NCBI GenBank assembly: GCA_963805445.1
Contig: CAWDUI010000054.1
Location: forward strand, 372,001 to 436,000
Direction of reading: 5' to 3'
DNA: 64,000 nucleotides
Origin: JAENVT01 sp963805445
GTDB lineage: Bacteria; Actinomycetota; Acidimicrobiia; Acidimicrobiales; Ilumatobacteraceae
Part shown: one piece after another, positions 55,559 to 64,000 of the stretch
How positions within the stretch are numbered: position 1 is the first letter of the stretch
Layout: each line of letters opens with the position of its first letter
Translations under genes and position numbers: made by a program
The notes under the pieces: model-generated
The model's database searches: none
What the model saw: the letters and a program-made list of their open reading frames with translations, nothing else
What the model was told of the DNA's origin: nothing

Positions 55559-56386
55559 TCATGTGCTCACGTTGGTCGCCAGGGCGGTGCCGGCGCTGGC
55601 GGCGACCACACACCCGATCGCCGCTGCCTGAAGCCACCCGGGTTGTTCGTGAAGCACCAGCCATCCCATCATCGCGGCGACGGCAGGGCTGGTGCTCATG
55701 ATCACGCCGAACGTGCGCGGTCCGACGGCGCGAAGGGCGTGGATCTCGAGGCTGAACGGGATCGCAGCGGAAAGCATTGCCACCGCCAGGCCGATCACGA
55801 GGGCGTGTGGCTCGAGCAACTGCCGCCCACCGGTGATGACACCCAACGGCGCGACCGCGATGGTCGCCACCACCATCGCCAAGGCCAGTCCGTCGACACC
55901 GTCGAAGCTGCGACCCGTTCGACGGCTCAGCAGGATGTAGCTCGCCCAGCCCGCAGCGGCGACGAGGTCGAACGCCACACCCGCGCCATCGAGGCGCTGG
56001 GAGACCCCGCCCAGCATCACCACGCCGACAGCGGCCAGCAACACATAGGCGAACTCACGCCTCCGCCGCGACAGCGACGCAGCGAGGCCGAGTGGGCCGA
56101 ACAGTTCGATGGTCACGGCGATGCCGAGCGGCAGACGTTCGACCGCCTCGTAGAAGCACACGTTCATCGCTGCCAGGACCAGACCGAACACGCCCACGAC
56201 ACGCCAATCGCCGGCAGTCCGACCGCGCAACTGCGGTCGTGCGATCGCGATCATCACGGCGGCGGCCAAGCCTTGTCGCAGCAGCACGGTTCCCGGCGGC
56301 CCCACGGTGTGGAACAGCGACGAGGCGATCGCCGCACCGAGTTGCACCGACACGATCGACGCACCGACGAGGGGGATCCGGCTCAC
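55559..56386 (-). CDS. EamA-family (RhtA-like) metabolite exporter
   Basis: 275 aa, ten membrane helices in two EamA repeats, e.g. FHTVGPPGTVLLRQGLAA in the first and AIPFSLEIHALRAVGPRTFG in the second. Related carriers export amino acids or other metabolites. Divergent from the LysR regulator (GTG 56386), which probably controls it. Confidence 0.82.
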   Translation of the reverse strand: MSRIPLVGASIVSVQLGAAIASSLFHTVGPPGTVLLRQGLAAAVMIAIARPQLRGRTAGDWRVVGVFGLVLAAMNVCFYEAVERLPLGIAVTIELFGPLGLAASLSRRRREFAYVLLAAVGVVMLGGVSQRLDGAGVAFDLVAAAGWASYILLSRRTGRSFDGVDGLALAMVVATIAVAPLGVITGGRQLLEPHALVIGLAVAMLSAAIPFSLEIHALRAVGPRTFGVIMSTSPAVAAMMGWLVLHEQPGWLQAAAIGCVVAASAGTALATNVST

Positions 56387-56455
56387 AGGATGCAGCGTGG
56401 CGGCCCACGGACCTGTTGTGAAATGCCGATTGCGCCATGGTTATGCTCAGGACGT

Positions 56456-57325
56456 ATGACCGTCGAGCTTCGCCATCTGCGGTGCTTCCTGGCAATCGCC
56501 GACGAGGGCAACATCACTCGCGCCGCCCAACGCGTGCACATCTCGCAGCCCGCGCTGTCGCGCACACTCGCCCAACTCGAGCGCAGCCTGGCAGTTCGCC
56601 TCGTCGATCGCTCGACGCACCACCTGACCCTCACCGAAGCCGGAACGACCTTTGCGGCCGGCGCCCGCGATGTCGTTGGACGCGTCGACGAGGCGATCGC
56701 CTCGATCACAGCGACGGTCCCGCCGATCCGGTTCGGCCACAACTGGAGCAGTGCGACCCATGCCGCGGCGATCATGCGGTCGTGGAAGGCCGAGTTCCCG
56801 CAACGTCAGTTGCGCTCGCAGCGCAACAACGAACGCATCGGTGGCCTGCTCGACGAGCACGTTGATGTGGCCCTGGTGCGCGGTCTCGTCACCGATCGCT
56901 CGTTCCGCTCGGTCGTCGTCGATAACGAACCGCGCATGGCAGTGGTTCCGATGGGGCATCGCCTGGCCGGCGAGGCGGCCGTATCACTGGCCGACCTCGC
57001 CGACGAAACGCTCGTCGTCAGCTCGGTCACCGGTACGACGACGCTGGACCTATGGCCGGATCCGCCGCGTCCGACGATCGGCGCCGACTTGGACACGATC
57101 GACGACTGGTTGATCGCCATTGCTGCGGCGACCGGCGTCGGCCTGACTCCGGCGTCGACGGCCCTGTTGCACCCGCATCCCGACGTGCGGTTCATCCCCA
57201 TCCACGATGCCCCGACAGTGCCGGTGGTGTTGGCCTGGCCGCGGCACAACCCACATCCGTACACCAAGGCGTTCGTCGCCAATGCCCGGCACACGTTGGC
57301 GCGTGCCGGGCGCACGGCGGGTTAG
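56456..57325 (+). CDS. LysR-family transcriptional regulator
   Basis: 289 aa. The N-terminal LysR helix-turn-helix is ELRHLRCFLAIADEGNITRA to RAAQRVHISQPALSRTLAQL (about 4-40); effector-binding domain follows. Divergent from the EamA exporter with 69 bp between, the usual LysR target arrangement. TATGCT lies 8 nt before the ATG. Its stop overlaps by two bases the stop of a truncated transposase frame on the other strand. Confidence 0.87.
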   Translation: MTVELRHLRCFLAIADEGNITRAAQRVHISQPALSRTLAQLERSLAVRLVDRSTHHLTLTEAGTTFAAGARDVVGRVDEAIASITATVPPIRFGHNWSSATHAAAIMRSWKAEFPQRQLRSQRNNERIGGLLDEHVDVALVRGLVTDRSFRSVVVDNEPRMAVVPMGHRLAGEAAVSLADLADETLVVSSVTGTTTLDLWPDPPRPTIGADLDTIDDWLIAIAAATGVGLTPASTALLHPHPDVRFIPIHDAPTVPVVLAWPRHNPHPYTKAFVANARHTLARAGRTAG

Positions 57326-57444
57326 GGCTGCGTCGGATCCTGGCGGTGCCAGCGGTAATGCGTCTGGCGGGTGCGCCCGACAGCTGCGCACGCCGCGGTG
57401 GTGCCCACCACGGGGGTGAGCTCGTGGATCGCGCCCTCGATCAT
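57322..57444 (-). pseudogene. IS3-type transposase orfB, 5' fragment
   Basis: Forty residues: MIEGAIHELTPVVGTTAACA, then a helix-turn-helix-like AVGRTRQTHYRWHR, then a stop. The family's DDE integrase core (about 250 further residues) is absent. Start overlaps the orfA stop as in intact elements. Confidence 0.65.
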
Positions 57445-57849
57445 TTCGTCTCTTCGTCCTTGGTCTCTGCGCTGCCGGTGACGAACTCCTCCAACAGCGC
57501 CGAGACTTTTCCCTGCACCTCGATCACGGTTCGGGCCCGGGTCAGGTCGCCTTCCAGGCGCTCCACCCGGTGACGCAGCCGGCTGTTCTCGCGTTCGACG
57601 GGATCGTGAGGCGGCCGGCCGGGTTTCCCGGCGAGCGCCTCGATCGCGCCCCGATTCGCGTTGCTTGCGCCACTCCGAGATCAGCGACGTGTACAGGACC
57701 TCCCTGCGCAACAACGCACCCTTGCCGTCGCGGTCGAGGGTGTCGTACTCGGCGAGTATCTCCAGCTTGTAGGCCGCGTCATAGCGTCGTCGGCTGGCGA
57801 CTGCGCGGTGGTCGAGATTGCCGCGACCTGGATCGATGGTCATCGCCAT
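57441..57849 (-). pseudogene. IS3-type transposase orfA, one frameshift
   Basis: Helix-turn-helix transposase subunit. AAYKLEILAEYDTLDRDGKG, then ALLRREVLYTSLISEWRKQ, is the recognisable head. After an extra G in a GGGG run near 57655 the frame changes to GAIEALAGKPGRPPHDPVER and a leucine-zipper-like tail RLRHRVERLEGDLTRARTVI. About 135 aa in total if repaired. Confidence 0.7.
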
Positions 57850-58001
57850 CTGGAATCTCCCTTCTCGTCAGCCCCTGTTGTGTCGGTCGCTGTTGGTGTC
57901 GGCCGCCGAGATCGGTCGGCGACGGTAAATTCCACAGCACGTCCCGGAATTGGGGAAATTCGCGTCGAAATCGATCCCAGCTGGCCGAACGAGTAGTTCG
58001 A

Positions 58002-58421
58002 TCAGCTGGTCGTGCGGGCCCGCTGCCGGTCGATGCCCAGCTGGCGCCGGTACGTCGCGATGGTCCAGCGGCTGACGTGCATGGCCTCGCCGGCAGCGAT
58101 GTGCGTCCGGTCGCGCAATCCCACGAGCTGCCGTAGCAGGAGGCGGCGCCGGGGTGTGGCGAACGGCACGAGCTGCGCACCCAACAACACGTCGAGGGCT
58201 TCCTCGGGTGAGCAGTCGAGGACCTCGGCGACGCCATAGACCCCGGAGGACTCGAACGCGGCGCTGATCCGCACCAGGTCGCGGGCGATGACCGAGCCGC
58301 GGTGGGCGGTCACTTCGATGTGTGTCCGGCGACATGGCGAGCAGATCGTGCCGGTGTTGTCGCGGGCCAGCCGTCCCCCGCACGTCGAGCACAACACGGC
58401 GAGTGACGCGGTCGATGTCAT
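58002..58421 (-). CDS. Zinc-ribbon plus helix-turn-helix protein, unrecognised
   Basis: 139 aa. An N-terminal zinc ribbon is suggested by CSTCGGRLARDNTGTICSPC (residues about 11-30, two CxxC pairs). A helical middle is followed by a C-terminal helix-turn-helix-like stretch GEAMHVSRWTIATYRRQLGI. No family recognised. Starts inside the end of the upstream gene (ATGA overlap), so the two are translated together. Probably a DNA-binding protein; function unknown. Confidence 0.6.
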   Translation of the reverse strand: MTSTASLAVLCSTCGGRLARDNTGTICSPCRRTHIEVTAHRGSVIARDLVRISAAFESSGVYGVAEVLDCSPEEALDVLLGAQLVPFATPRRRLLLRQLVGLRDRTHIAAGEAMHVSRWTIATYRRQLGIDRQRARTTS

Positions 58422-59212
58422 GCGGCGTCTCCCAGCATCGCCAGCAGCAACGGCGTGTATGGCTCGAGTCGGTGCGCGAGGCGGACGGGGAGGTCACGAC
58501 CGGGCGATTCGTTGCGGTGTGACCATTTGCAGAGGTCGGCAGCCAGCTCGTGGTTGCTGGCGTCGACGATGCCGAGCCATTCGCTCAGGCAACGGCGTCG
58601 AATGCTGCCGAGCTCGGTGCCTTCGACCTCGTCCTCGACCGTGATCGGGCTTCCCGCGGCCGCGAGGGCAGGCTCGGCGACATCTGCATCCGTCGACGGG
58701 TACCGAGACTCCATCAAGGCCGCCGTCCAGTCGACGCGGGAGGTGCTGGGTGCGATCGCCTGTGCTACGGCGCGCCGCTCGACGCCCGTCAGTGTTCGCT
58801 GCTCGAGTTGCTCGCGGCACGCCAGCTCTCCTTGGAAACGTCGCCGCCTCACCCGCTCGCGTCGGCTCAGCCAGTCATCGGATCGGGCCGCCTCGATACG
58901 GGCCCGACCGACTTTGGTCTCGAGGAACACGGGCCACATGGCATACCGCGTCCAGTCGATGCGCAGGCATGACTCCCACGTGAGGCGCAGGACCTGCGAG
59001 ACGATTTCGTTGCGATCGGCATTGGCGTGCAAACCGCATGATTGCGCTGCGGCGACCGACTCGGCCCAGGGGTGCACCGTGTGAAACAGCTCGGTCGACA
59101 GATCACGGCCTGGTTCGCCGTCGAAATGTCGCTCTGCCAGGGGTTCGAGCACGAACGTGGTGAAGCTCGGATGCCGTGGGGATCGGATCGCAGAGTCGAG
59201 TCGGCAGAGCAT
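58418..59212 (-). CDS. Unrecognised helical protein with a sigma-region-2-like stretch
   Basis: 264 aa. The segment from about residue 65 to 135 (LRIDWTRYAMWPVFLETKVG, then ARIEAARSDDWLSRRERVRR) looks to me like sigma-factor region 2, and the rest is helical with Trp/Arg-rich ends. This is a resemblance by eye, not a family match. Paired with the zinc-ribbon gene by a 4-bp overlap and next to an IS remnant, it appears to be an accessory unit. The 210 bp upstream hold the promoter regions of this gene and of PFOR. Confidence 0.5.
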   Translation of the reverse strand: MLCRLDSAIRSPRHPSFTTFVLEPLAERHFDGEPGRDLSTELFHTVHPWAESVAAAQSCGLHANADRNEIVSQVLRLTWESCLRIDWTRYAMWPVFLETKVGRARIEAARSDDWLSRRERVRRRRFQGELACREQLEQRTLTGVERRAVAQAIAPSTSRVDWTAALMESRYPSTDADVAEPALAAAGSPITVEDEVEGTELGSIRRRCLSEWLGIVDASNHELAADLCKWSHRNESPGRDLPVRLAHRLEPYTPLLLAMLGDAA

Positions 59213-59410
59213 TTCCTTGACTCACCCTGCCCTCTCCTTGGCCATGTCACCGTCAACGAACGCCGTACCTGTACCCGCTCGCAGGGCATCGAAGACCTCT
59301 CGGTGTCAGATTTCCGATGGATTCATTGTGTCCTGGACGGCGTGCTGAATCGTTCGCTGTGTCAACGCCGAGAGGGTCCAAAGCCCCTGGTTCCTGGAAG
59401 GGGGGAGTCA

Positions 59411-59416
59411 TACCGT
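59411..59416 (+). promoter_or_regulatory. -10 box of the PFOR gene
   Basis: TACCGT ends 7 nt before the ATG at 59424. A GGGGGGAG run lies just upstream of the box and is too distant from the ATG to be its ribosome binding site, so a leaderless start is favoured. Confidence 0.4.
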
Positions 59417-59423
59417 GCTGGTC

Positions 59424-62400
59424 ATGACGACAACGAGCAGCGACACCGAACTCTCGGCAAAGCCGCGCCCCGACCACAGTGCTCGAGAGGTGGTCGACGG
59501 TAATGAGGCCACGGCACGCATCGCCCACCTGGCATCAGAAGTAATTGCGATCTACCCGATCACACCGGCATCGCCGATGGGCGAGTTCGCCGACGACTGG
59601 AGCGCCAAGGGGCGAACGAACCTGTGGGGCGCCGTTCCCGAGGTGATCGAGATGCAGAGTGAGGCGGGTGCCGCCGGCGCGCTGCATGGCGCCGTGACCC
59701 GGGGTGCGCTCGGCACGACGTTCACCGCAAGCCAGGGACTGCTGTTGATGCTGCCGAACATGTACAAGATCGCCGGCGAGTTGACACCGACCGTGATCCA
59801 TGTGGCTGCGCGCACGATCGCCACGCACGCGCTCAGCATCTTCGGCGATCACAGCGACGTGATGGCCGCACGCACCACGGGTTTCGCGATGTTGTGCGCC
59901 AGCAGCGTGCAAGAGACCGCCGACTTCGCCGCGATTGCGCATGCCGCAACTCTCGACACGCGCGTTCCGTTCCTCCACTTCTTCGACGGATTCCGGACCA
60001 GTCACGAGATCGCCACCATCGAGGTGCCAACGGCCGACGACCTGGCGGCCATGATCGATCCGGCCGCAGTCGCCGCGCATCGCGGCCGGGGGCTCGACCC
60101 CGACCGGCCGATGCTGCGTGGCAGCGCCCAGAATCCCGACGTCTTCTTCCAGGCTCGTGAGGCGTGCAATCCCTTCTACGATCGCGTGCCGAGCGCAGTG
60201 CAGTCGTCGATGAACCACCTCGGCGCGTTGACCGGCCGCCACTACCACCTCGTCGACTACTTCGGCGCGCCGGATGCCGATCGGGTGATCGTGTTGATGG
60301 GTTCTGGCGCCGGTGCTGCCAGGGAAACGGTCGATGAGCTTTGCAGGCAGGACGAGCGCGTCGGCGTTGCCGTCATCCGGCTGTTCCGACCATTCCCGAC
60401 GGGCGCGCTGCTGGCAGCACTTCCGCCGAGCACCCGAACGGTCGTGGTGCTGGACCGCACCAAGGAGCCCGGCGCGCCGTTCGAACCGCTGCACCTCGAC
60501 GTTCTCGCCGCGCTGTGGCACAGCCCTGCCGACTCCTGGGCCGATGGTCGCACGCCGCGAGTCATCGGCGGTCGCTACGGGCTGAGCAGCAAGGAGTTCA
60601 CGCCGGCGATGGTCAAGGCGGTCTTCGACGAGGCCGCTCGCGAGACGCCTCGCAACGAGTTCACCATCGGCATCATCGATGACGTCACCCACACCAGCTT
60701 GACGTTCGATCCGTCGTTCACCACCGACCACGCCCGTGTGCGGGCTGTGTTCTATGGCCTCGGTTCCGACGGCACCGTGGGCGCCAACAAGAACACGGCC
60801 AAGATCGTCGGCAAGAACACTGATCTCGTCGTGCAGGCCTACTTCGTCTACGACTCGAAGAAGTCGGGGTCGATGACGATCAGCCACCTGCGGTTCGACC
60901 CCGAACCGATCGAAAGCACCTACCTGATCGACCGGGCCACCTTCGTCGGCGTGCACCAGTGGAGCTTCCTCGAGCGCATGGACGTGTTGAGCGTCGCCGC
61001 ACCGGGGGCGACAGTGCTGATCAACAGTCCGTATCCGGCCGCGGAGATCTGGGACCGCCTGCCGATCGAGGCGCAGGAGATCGTGGTCGAGCGCGACCTG
61101 CATCTCCACGCCATCGACGCGGCCGCGGTGGCCGAGGCGGCGGGTCTCGCCGGGCGCGTCAACACGGTCATGCAGACATGCTTCTTCGCGCTCGCCGATG
61201 TGCTGCCGACCGATGAGGCGATCGCCCGTCTGAAGGATGCGATCGCGACGACCTACGGCAAGCGTGGCGACTTGGTCGTGCAACGCAACATCGACGCGGT
61301 CGACACGACGCTGGCCCACCTCTTCGCCGTGCCCGTCGGGCCCACGGTGACGTCCACCAAGCACCGCCGGCCGACCGTCTCGGGCCAGGTCACCGACTTC
61401 GTCCAGCGGGTGACCGCCAGGATGCTGGCGGGCGAAGGCGATCTGCTGCCCGTCAGCGCACTACCGCCCGATGGCACATTCCCGACCGGCACCTCGTACG
61501 TCGAGAAGCGCACCGTGGCGACCGAGATCCCGATCTGGGAAGCGGACCTGTGCATCGATTGCGGCAAGTGCGCGATCGTGTGCCCGCATGCTGCGATCCG
61601 GATGAAGGTCTACGAGCCGGATCAGCTCGAGCTCGCCGATGCGAGCATGTTGAAGACGAAGTCGTTCCGCAGCCGTGACGTGCCGGGCATGTCGTTGACG
61701 GTGCAGGTCGCGCCCGACGACTGCACGGGGTGTGGGCTTTGCGTGATCGCATGTCCGGCCCACGACAAGAGCGAGGTCAAGCGCAAGAGCATCAACCTCC
61801 GTCCGATCGAGGAGCATCTCGACGTCGAGCGGGTGGCTTGGGATGCCTTCTTGCGGGTGCACGAGACCGACCCCGCATTGTGGGACCCGGCGACTGTGAA
61901 GACCAGCCAGCTCCGCCAGCCCCTGTTCGAGTTCAGCGGGGCGTGCTCGGGTTGTGGCGAGACTCCGTACCTCAAGCTGCTGACGCAGCTGTTCGGCGAT
62001 CATCTCCTGATCGCCAACGCCACCGGGTGCAGCAGCATCTACGGCGGCAATCTGCCGACCACGCCGTACTGCACGAATGACGAGGGCCGCGGACCGGCCT
62101 GGAGCAACAGCCTGTTCGAGGACAACGCCGAGTTCGGTCTCGGCATTCGCTTGGGCATCGAGGCCCAGCAGCATGCTGCGCTCGGTCTGCTCGACAAGCT
62201 GGCCACCGGTTCGGCGCCACTCATCGACCCGGCGCTCGCCGCAGCGATCGCCGGCGGCGTCGACGATCTCGGCGACGTGCCGATCCGCGAGCAGCGGGCT
62301 CGGGTCGATCAGTTGCGCGCCGTCTTGGCTGCCGTCGATCACGTCGATGCCGCCCAGTTGCTGGAACTGATCGGCACGCTGGTTCGCAAGACGGTCTGGA

Positions 62401-63088
62401 TCGTCGGCGGCGACGGTTGGGCGTACGACATCGGCGCCGGTGGGCTCGATCACGTGCTCGGCAGCGGCCGCAACGTCAACGTGCTCGTGCTCGACACCGA
62501 GGTCTATTCCAACACCGGCGGCCAAGCGTCGAAGGCGACGCCGAGGGGTGCCGTTGCCAAGTTCGCCGCGGGAGGCAAGGGGATCGCCAAGAAGGATCTC
62601 GGCCTGGAAGCCATGTCGTTCGGCGACGTCTACGTCGCCCACGTCGCGCTCGGCGCCAGCGACATCCAAACGGTGAAGGCAATGCTCGAGGCCGAGGCCT
62701 GGCCGGGCGTGTCGCTGGTGATCGCGTACAGCACGTGCATCGCCCACGGGTTCGAGATGAGCCAGTCGATGACGCATCAGAAAGCCGCCGTGCAAAGCGG
62801 CCACTGGCCGCTGTATCGATATCAGCCCGGCAGCGGCGAGGCGACGCACCCGTTCCAGCTCGACAGCGCCGCGCCCGACGGTGCCGTACGCCGACTTCGC
62901 CGGCAGCGAGGCGCGGTTCTCGATGTTGAAGCGCAGCGATCCTGACCGTGCCGCGCGAGTTGCTGGCACTTGCCGAATCCGACGTTGCAGCGAGGTGGCA
63001 CCACTACGAGCAGTTGGCAGGCGTCGAACGGACCAGCCCGGTCCACGTTGCCCCGCACATCATGACCGAGATGGAGGATGAAGCGTGA
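59424..63088 (+). CDS. nifJ: Pyruvate:ferredoxin (flavodoxin) oxidoreductase, two frameshifts near the end
   Basis: About 1220 aa single-chain PFOR, which converts pyruvate and CoA to acetyl-CoA, CO2 and reduced ferredoxin. Domain I has IYPITPASPMGEFADDW. Two 4Fe-4S ferredoxin motifs are CIDCGKCAIVCP and CTGCGLCVIACP. The cluster-binding CSGCGETPYLKLL and TPP motif GGDGWAYDIGAGGLDHVL, with SNTGGQASKATPRG, follow. The frame shifts near 62880 (then VPYADFAGSEARFSMLKRSD) and near 62948 (then ELLALAESDVAARWHHYEQL) before TGA at 63086-63088. Its stop overlaps the next gene. Confidence 0.92.
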
Positions 63089-64000
63089 GTGAGACCATGA
63101 GCCAGGCAGTGTCTTCACGGGTCGACATGTCGACCAAGTATCTGGGACTGCAATTGCGGAGCCCGATCGTCGCATCGGCGAGTCCGATAACCGGCGATCC
63201 CGCCCGGTGGGAGCTCCTCGAGTTCGCCGGCGCCGGAGCGATCGTGCTGCCCTCGCTGTTCGAGGAGCAGATCGAGCGCGAGTCGTTCGCCGTCGATGCA
63301 ACACTCGATCTCGGCACGAACTCGTTTGCCGAGTCCTTGAGCTACTTGCCGGCAATGGAGGACTACGACGTCGGCCCGGACCGCCATCTCGATCTCGTCG
63401 AGCAGGCCCGCCAGCGGTTGTCGATCCCCGTGATCGCCAGCCTGAACGGCACGACGCCCGGGGGCTGGGTGCAATACGCCCGCCACCTGGAGAACGCCGG
63501 CGCCTCCGCCATCGAGTTGAACGTGTACGACGTGATCGTCGATCCACGCCATTCGGCGGCCGACGTCGAGAAGCGGTACATCGAATTGGTGCAACGGGTG
63601 CGCGCCGAGGTCTCGGTTCCACTGGCCGTGAAGCTCGGGCCGTGGTTCACCTCGCTCGGCCACTTCGCGCTCGCCCTGCAATCGGCCGGCGCCGACGGTC
63701 TGGTGCTGTTCAACCGGTTGTACCAGCCCGACATCGATCTCGACACGCTCGATGTCACCCCGAGCCTGCAGCTCTCGACGTCGGCTGAGTCGAGGCTGCC
63801 GCTCCACTGGATCGGCGTGCTCCGCGGCTTCATGTCGTGCTCGCTGGCGGCGACCAGCGGCGTGCACGATGGCGCCGATGCGATGAAGCTGTTGCTCGCC
63901 GGCGCCGACGTGACGATGATGGCCAGCGCGTTGTTGCAGCCACGGTCCGCAACGGATCGCAGCGATGCTCGCCTGGATGGACGAGTGGATGACCGAGCGC
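63085..64000 (+). CDS. Dihydroorotate dehydrogenase-like flavoprotein, partial, one frameshift
   Basis: Starts GTG 63085 overlapping the PFOR stop (GTGA), or ATG 63097 or 63127. An FMN TIM barrel is indicated by LGLQLRSPIVASASPITGDP, IPVIASLNGTTPGGWVQYAR, AIELNVYDVIVDPRHSAADV, VPLAVKLGPWFTSLG and GADGLVLFNRLYQPDIDLDT. Near 63940 an extra C shifts the frame; QRIAAMLAWMDEWMTER continues to the window edge. This stand-alone PyrD/PreA-like type often adjoins PFOR; its own reaction is not established. Confidence 0.8.
   Translation, partial: MSETMSQAVSSRVDMSTKYLGLQLRSPIVASASPITGDPARWELLEFAGAGAIVLPSLFEEQIERESFAVDATLDLGTNSFAESLSYLPAMEDYDVGPDRHLDLVEQARQRLSIPVIASLNGTTPGGWVQYARHLENAGASAIELNVYDVIVDPRHSAADVEKRYIELVQRVRAEVSVPLAVKLGPWFTSLGHFALALQSAGADGLVLFNRLYQPDIDLDTLDVTPSLQLSTSAESRLPLHWIGVLRGFMSCSLAATSGVHDGADAMKLLLAGADVTMMASALLQPRSATDRSDARLDGRVDDRA

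Larger units (their letters stand above)
57322..57849 (-). mobile_element. IS3-family insertion sequence remnant
   Basis: Contains the whole orfA and only the first 40 codons of orfB, in the normal overlapping arrangement (ATGA at 57441-57444). The integrase catalytic domain of orfB is missing; the element stops exactly at the end of the LysR gene. No terminal inverted repeats could be defined. An old, non-autonomous remnant. Confidence 0.75.

Noticed and set aside
57850..58001. Possible left end or extra ORF of the insertion sequence
   Set aside because: No terminal inverted repeat or coding continuation could be identified in these 152 bp; left unassigned.
59535..61364. 609-aa minus-strand open frame
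   Set aside because: Exact antisense shadow of PFOR, with His/Arg/Asp-rich composition and no domain sense. The same holds for the long frames at 32910-34706 (-), 4674-6662 (+), 40373-38910 (-) and 52006-53538 (-).

Overview
The window is GC-rich, densely packed DNA that reads as a high-GC actinobacterium. An Acidimicrobiia or Ilumatobacter-like lineage is my best guess, an inference with no search behind it. The support is: WhiB next to a PdtaS-type kinase, DUF3107, the actinobacterial trio SCO1664 / DUF3090 / MSMEG_4193 phosphomutase, a class E sortase, DtxR, SufR-type and DinB proteins, and many starts with no Shine-Dalgarno but a TANNNT box 6-8 nt upstream, as in leaderless actinobacterial mRNAs. 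No rRNA, tRNA or CRISPR was found, and no gene-free stretch exceeds about 260 bp.

Layout. 0-3.1 kb: heme genes hemE-hemH-hemY on the minus strand, divergent from a DtxR-type metal regulator. 3.7-12.7 kb: lipoproteins, a HelD-like RNA polymerase helicase divergent from the large helicase Lhr, and a trans-sulfuration-type PLP enzyme. 12.7-17 kb: CaiB-type CoA-transferase, a tiny membrane protein, a DUF4157-like protein, TetR, and a class E sortase. 17.1-23.6 kb: a complete cytochrome c maturation System I operon, ccmABCDEFGHI, with nearly every junction overlapping. 23.6-32.6 kb: mixed housekeeping and accessory genes, including a SixA phosphatase, a sulfite-oxidase-like protein, a divergent ArsR-AHSA1/AHSA1 pair with a palindromic operator inside the promoter, an MFS exporter, a P-loop kinase, and NTF2-like and DinB proteins. 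32.6-37.2 kb: a secreted phosphatase-superfamily protein, and Mrp divergent from a four-cysteine SufR-like regulator. 37.2-44.7 kb: two PfpI-fold genes, then a DUF3107-PdtaS-WhiB-GDPD-lipid kinase block and etfBA. 44.7-49.2 kb: the SCO1664 trio, a family-5 uracil-DNA glycosylase and a methyltransferase. 49.3-57.3 kb: a cluster that looks catabolic for amide or ureide nitrogen (RidA, dimethylformamidase-like protein, N-carbamoyl hydrolase, SsnA-like amidohydrolase, LLM oxidoreductase, EamA, LysR). 57.3-59.2 kb: a small accessory island with an IS3-type transposase remnant and an unrecognised two-gene unit. 59.4-64 kb: pyruvate:ferredoxin oxidoreductase overlapping a dihydroorotate-dehydrogenase-like gene that runs off the window.

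Several well-conserved genes (hemY, hemH, hemE, lhr, the PLP enzyme, sortase, PFOR and others) are intact only if one-base frameshifts are allowed. The shifts concentrate in the first 17 kb, and several of those I traced sit in or beside short G or C runs. I treat them as likely sequence errors and annotate the genes across them.

No clearly unprecedented system is proven here. The best candidates for new biology are the 58.0-59.2 kb bicistron, the 49-57 kb nitrogen cluster with its N-terminally short amidohydrolase, the CcmE with a two-cysteine insertion, and the leaderless promoter architecture with operators built into it.
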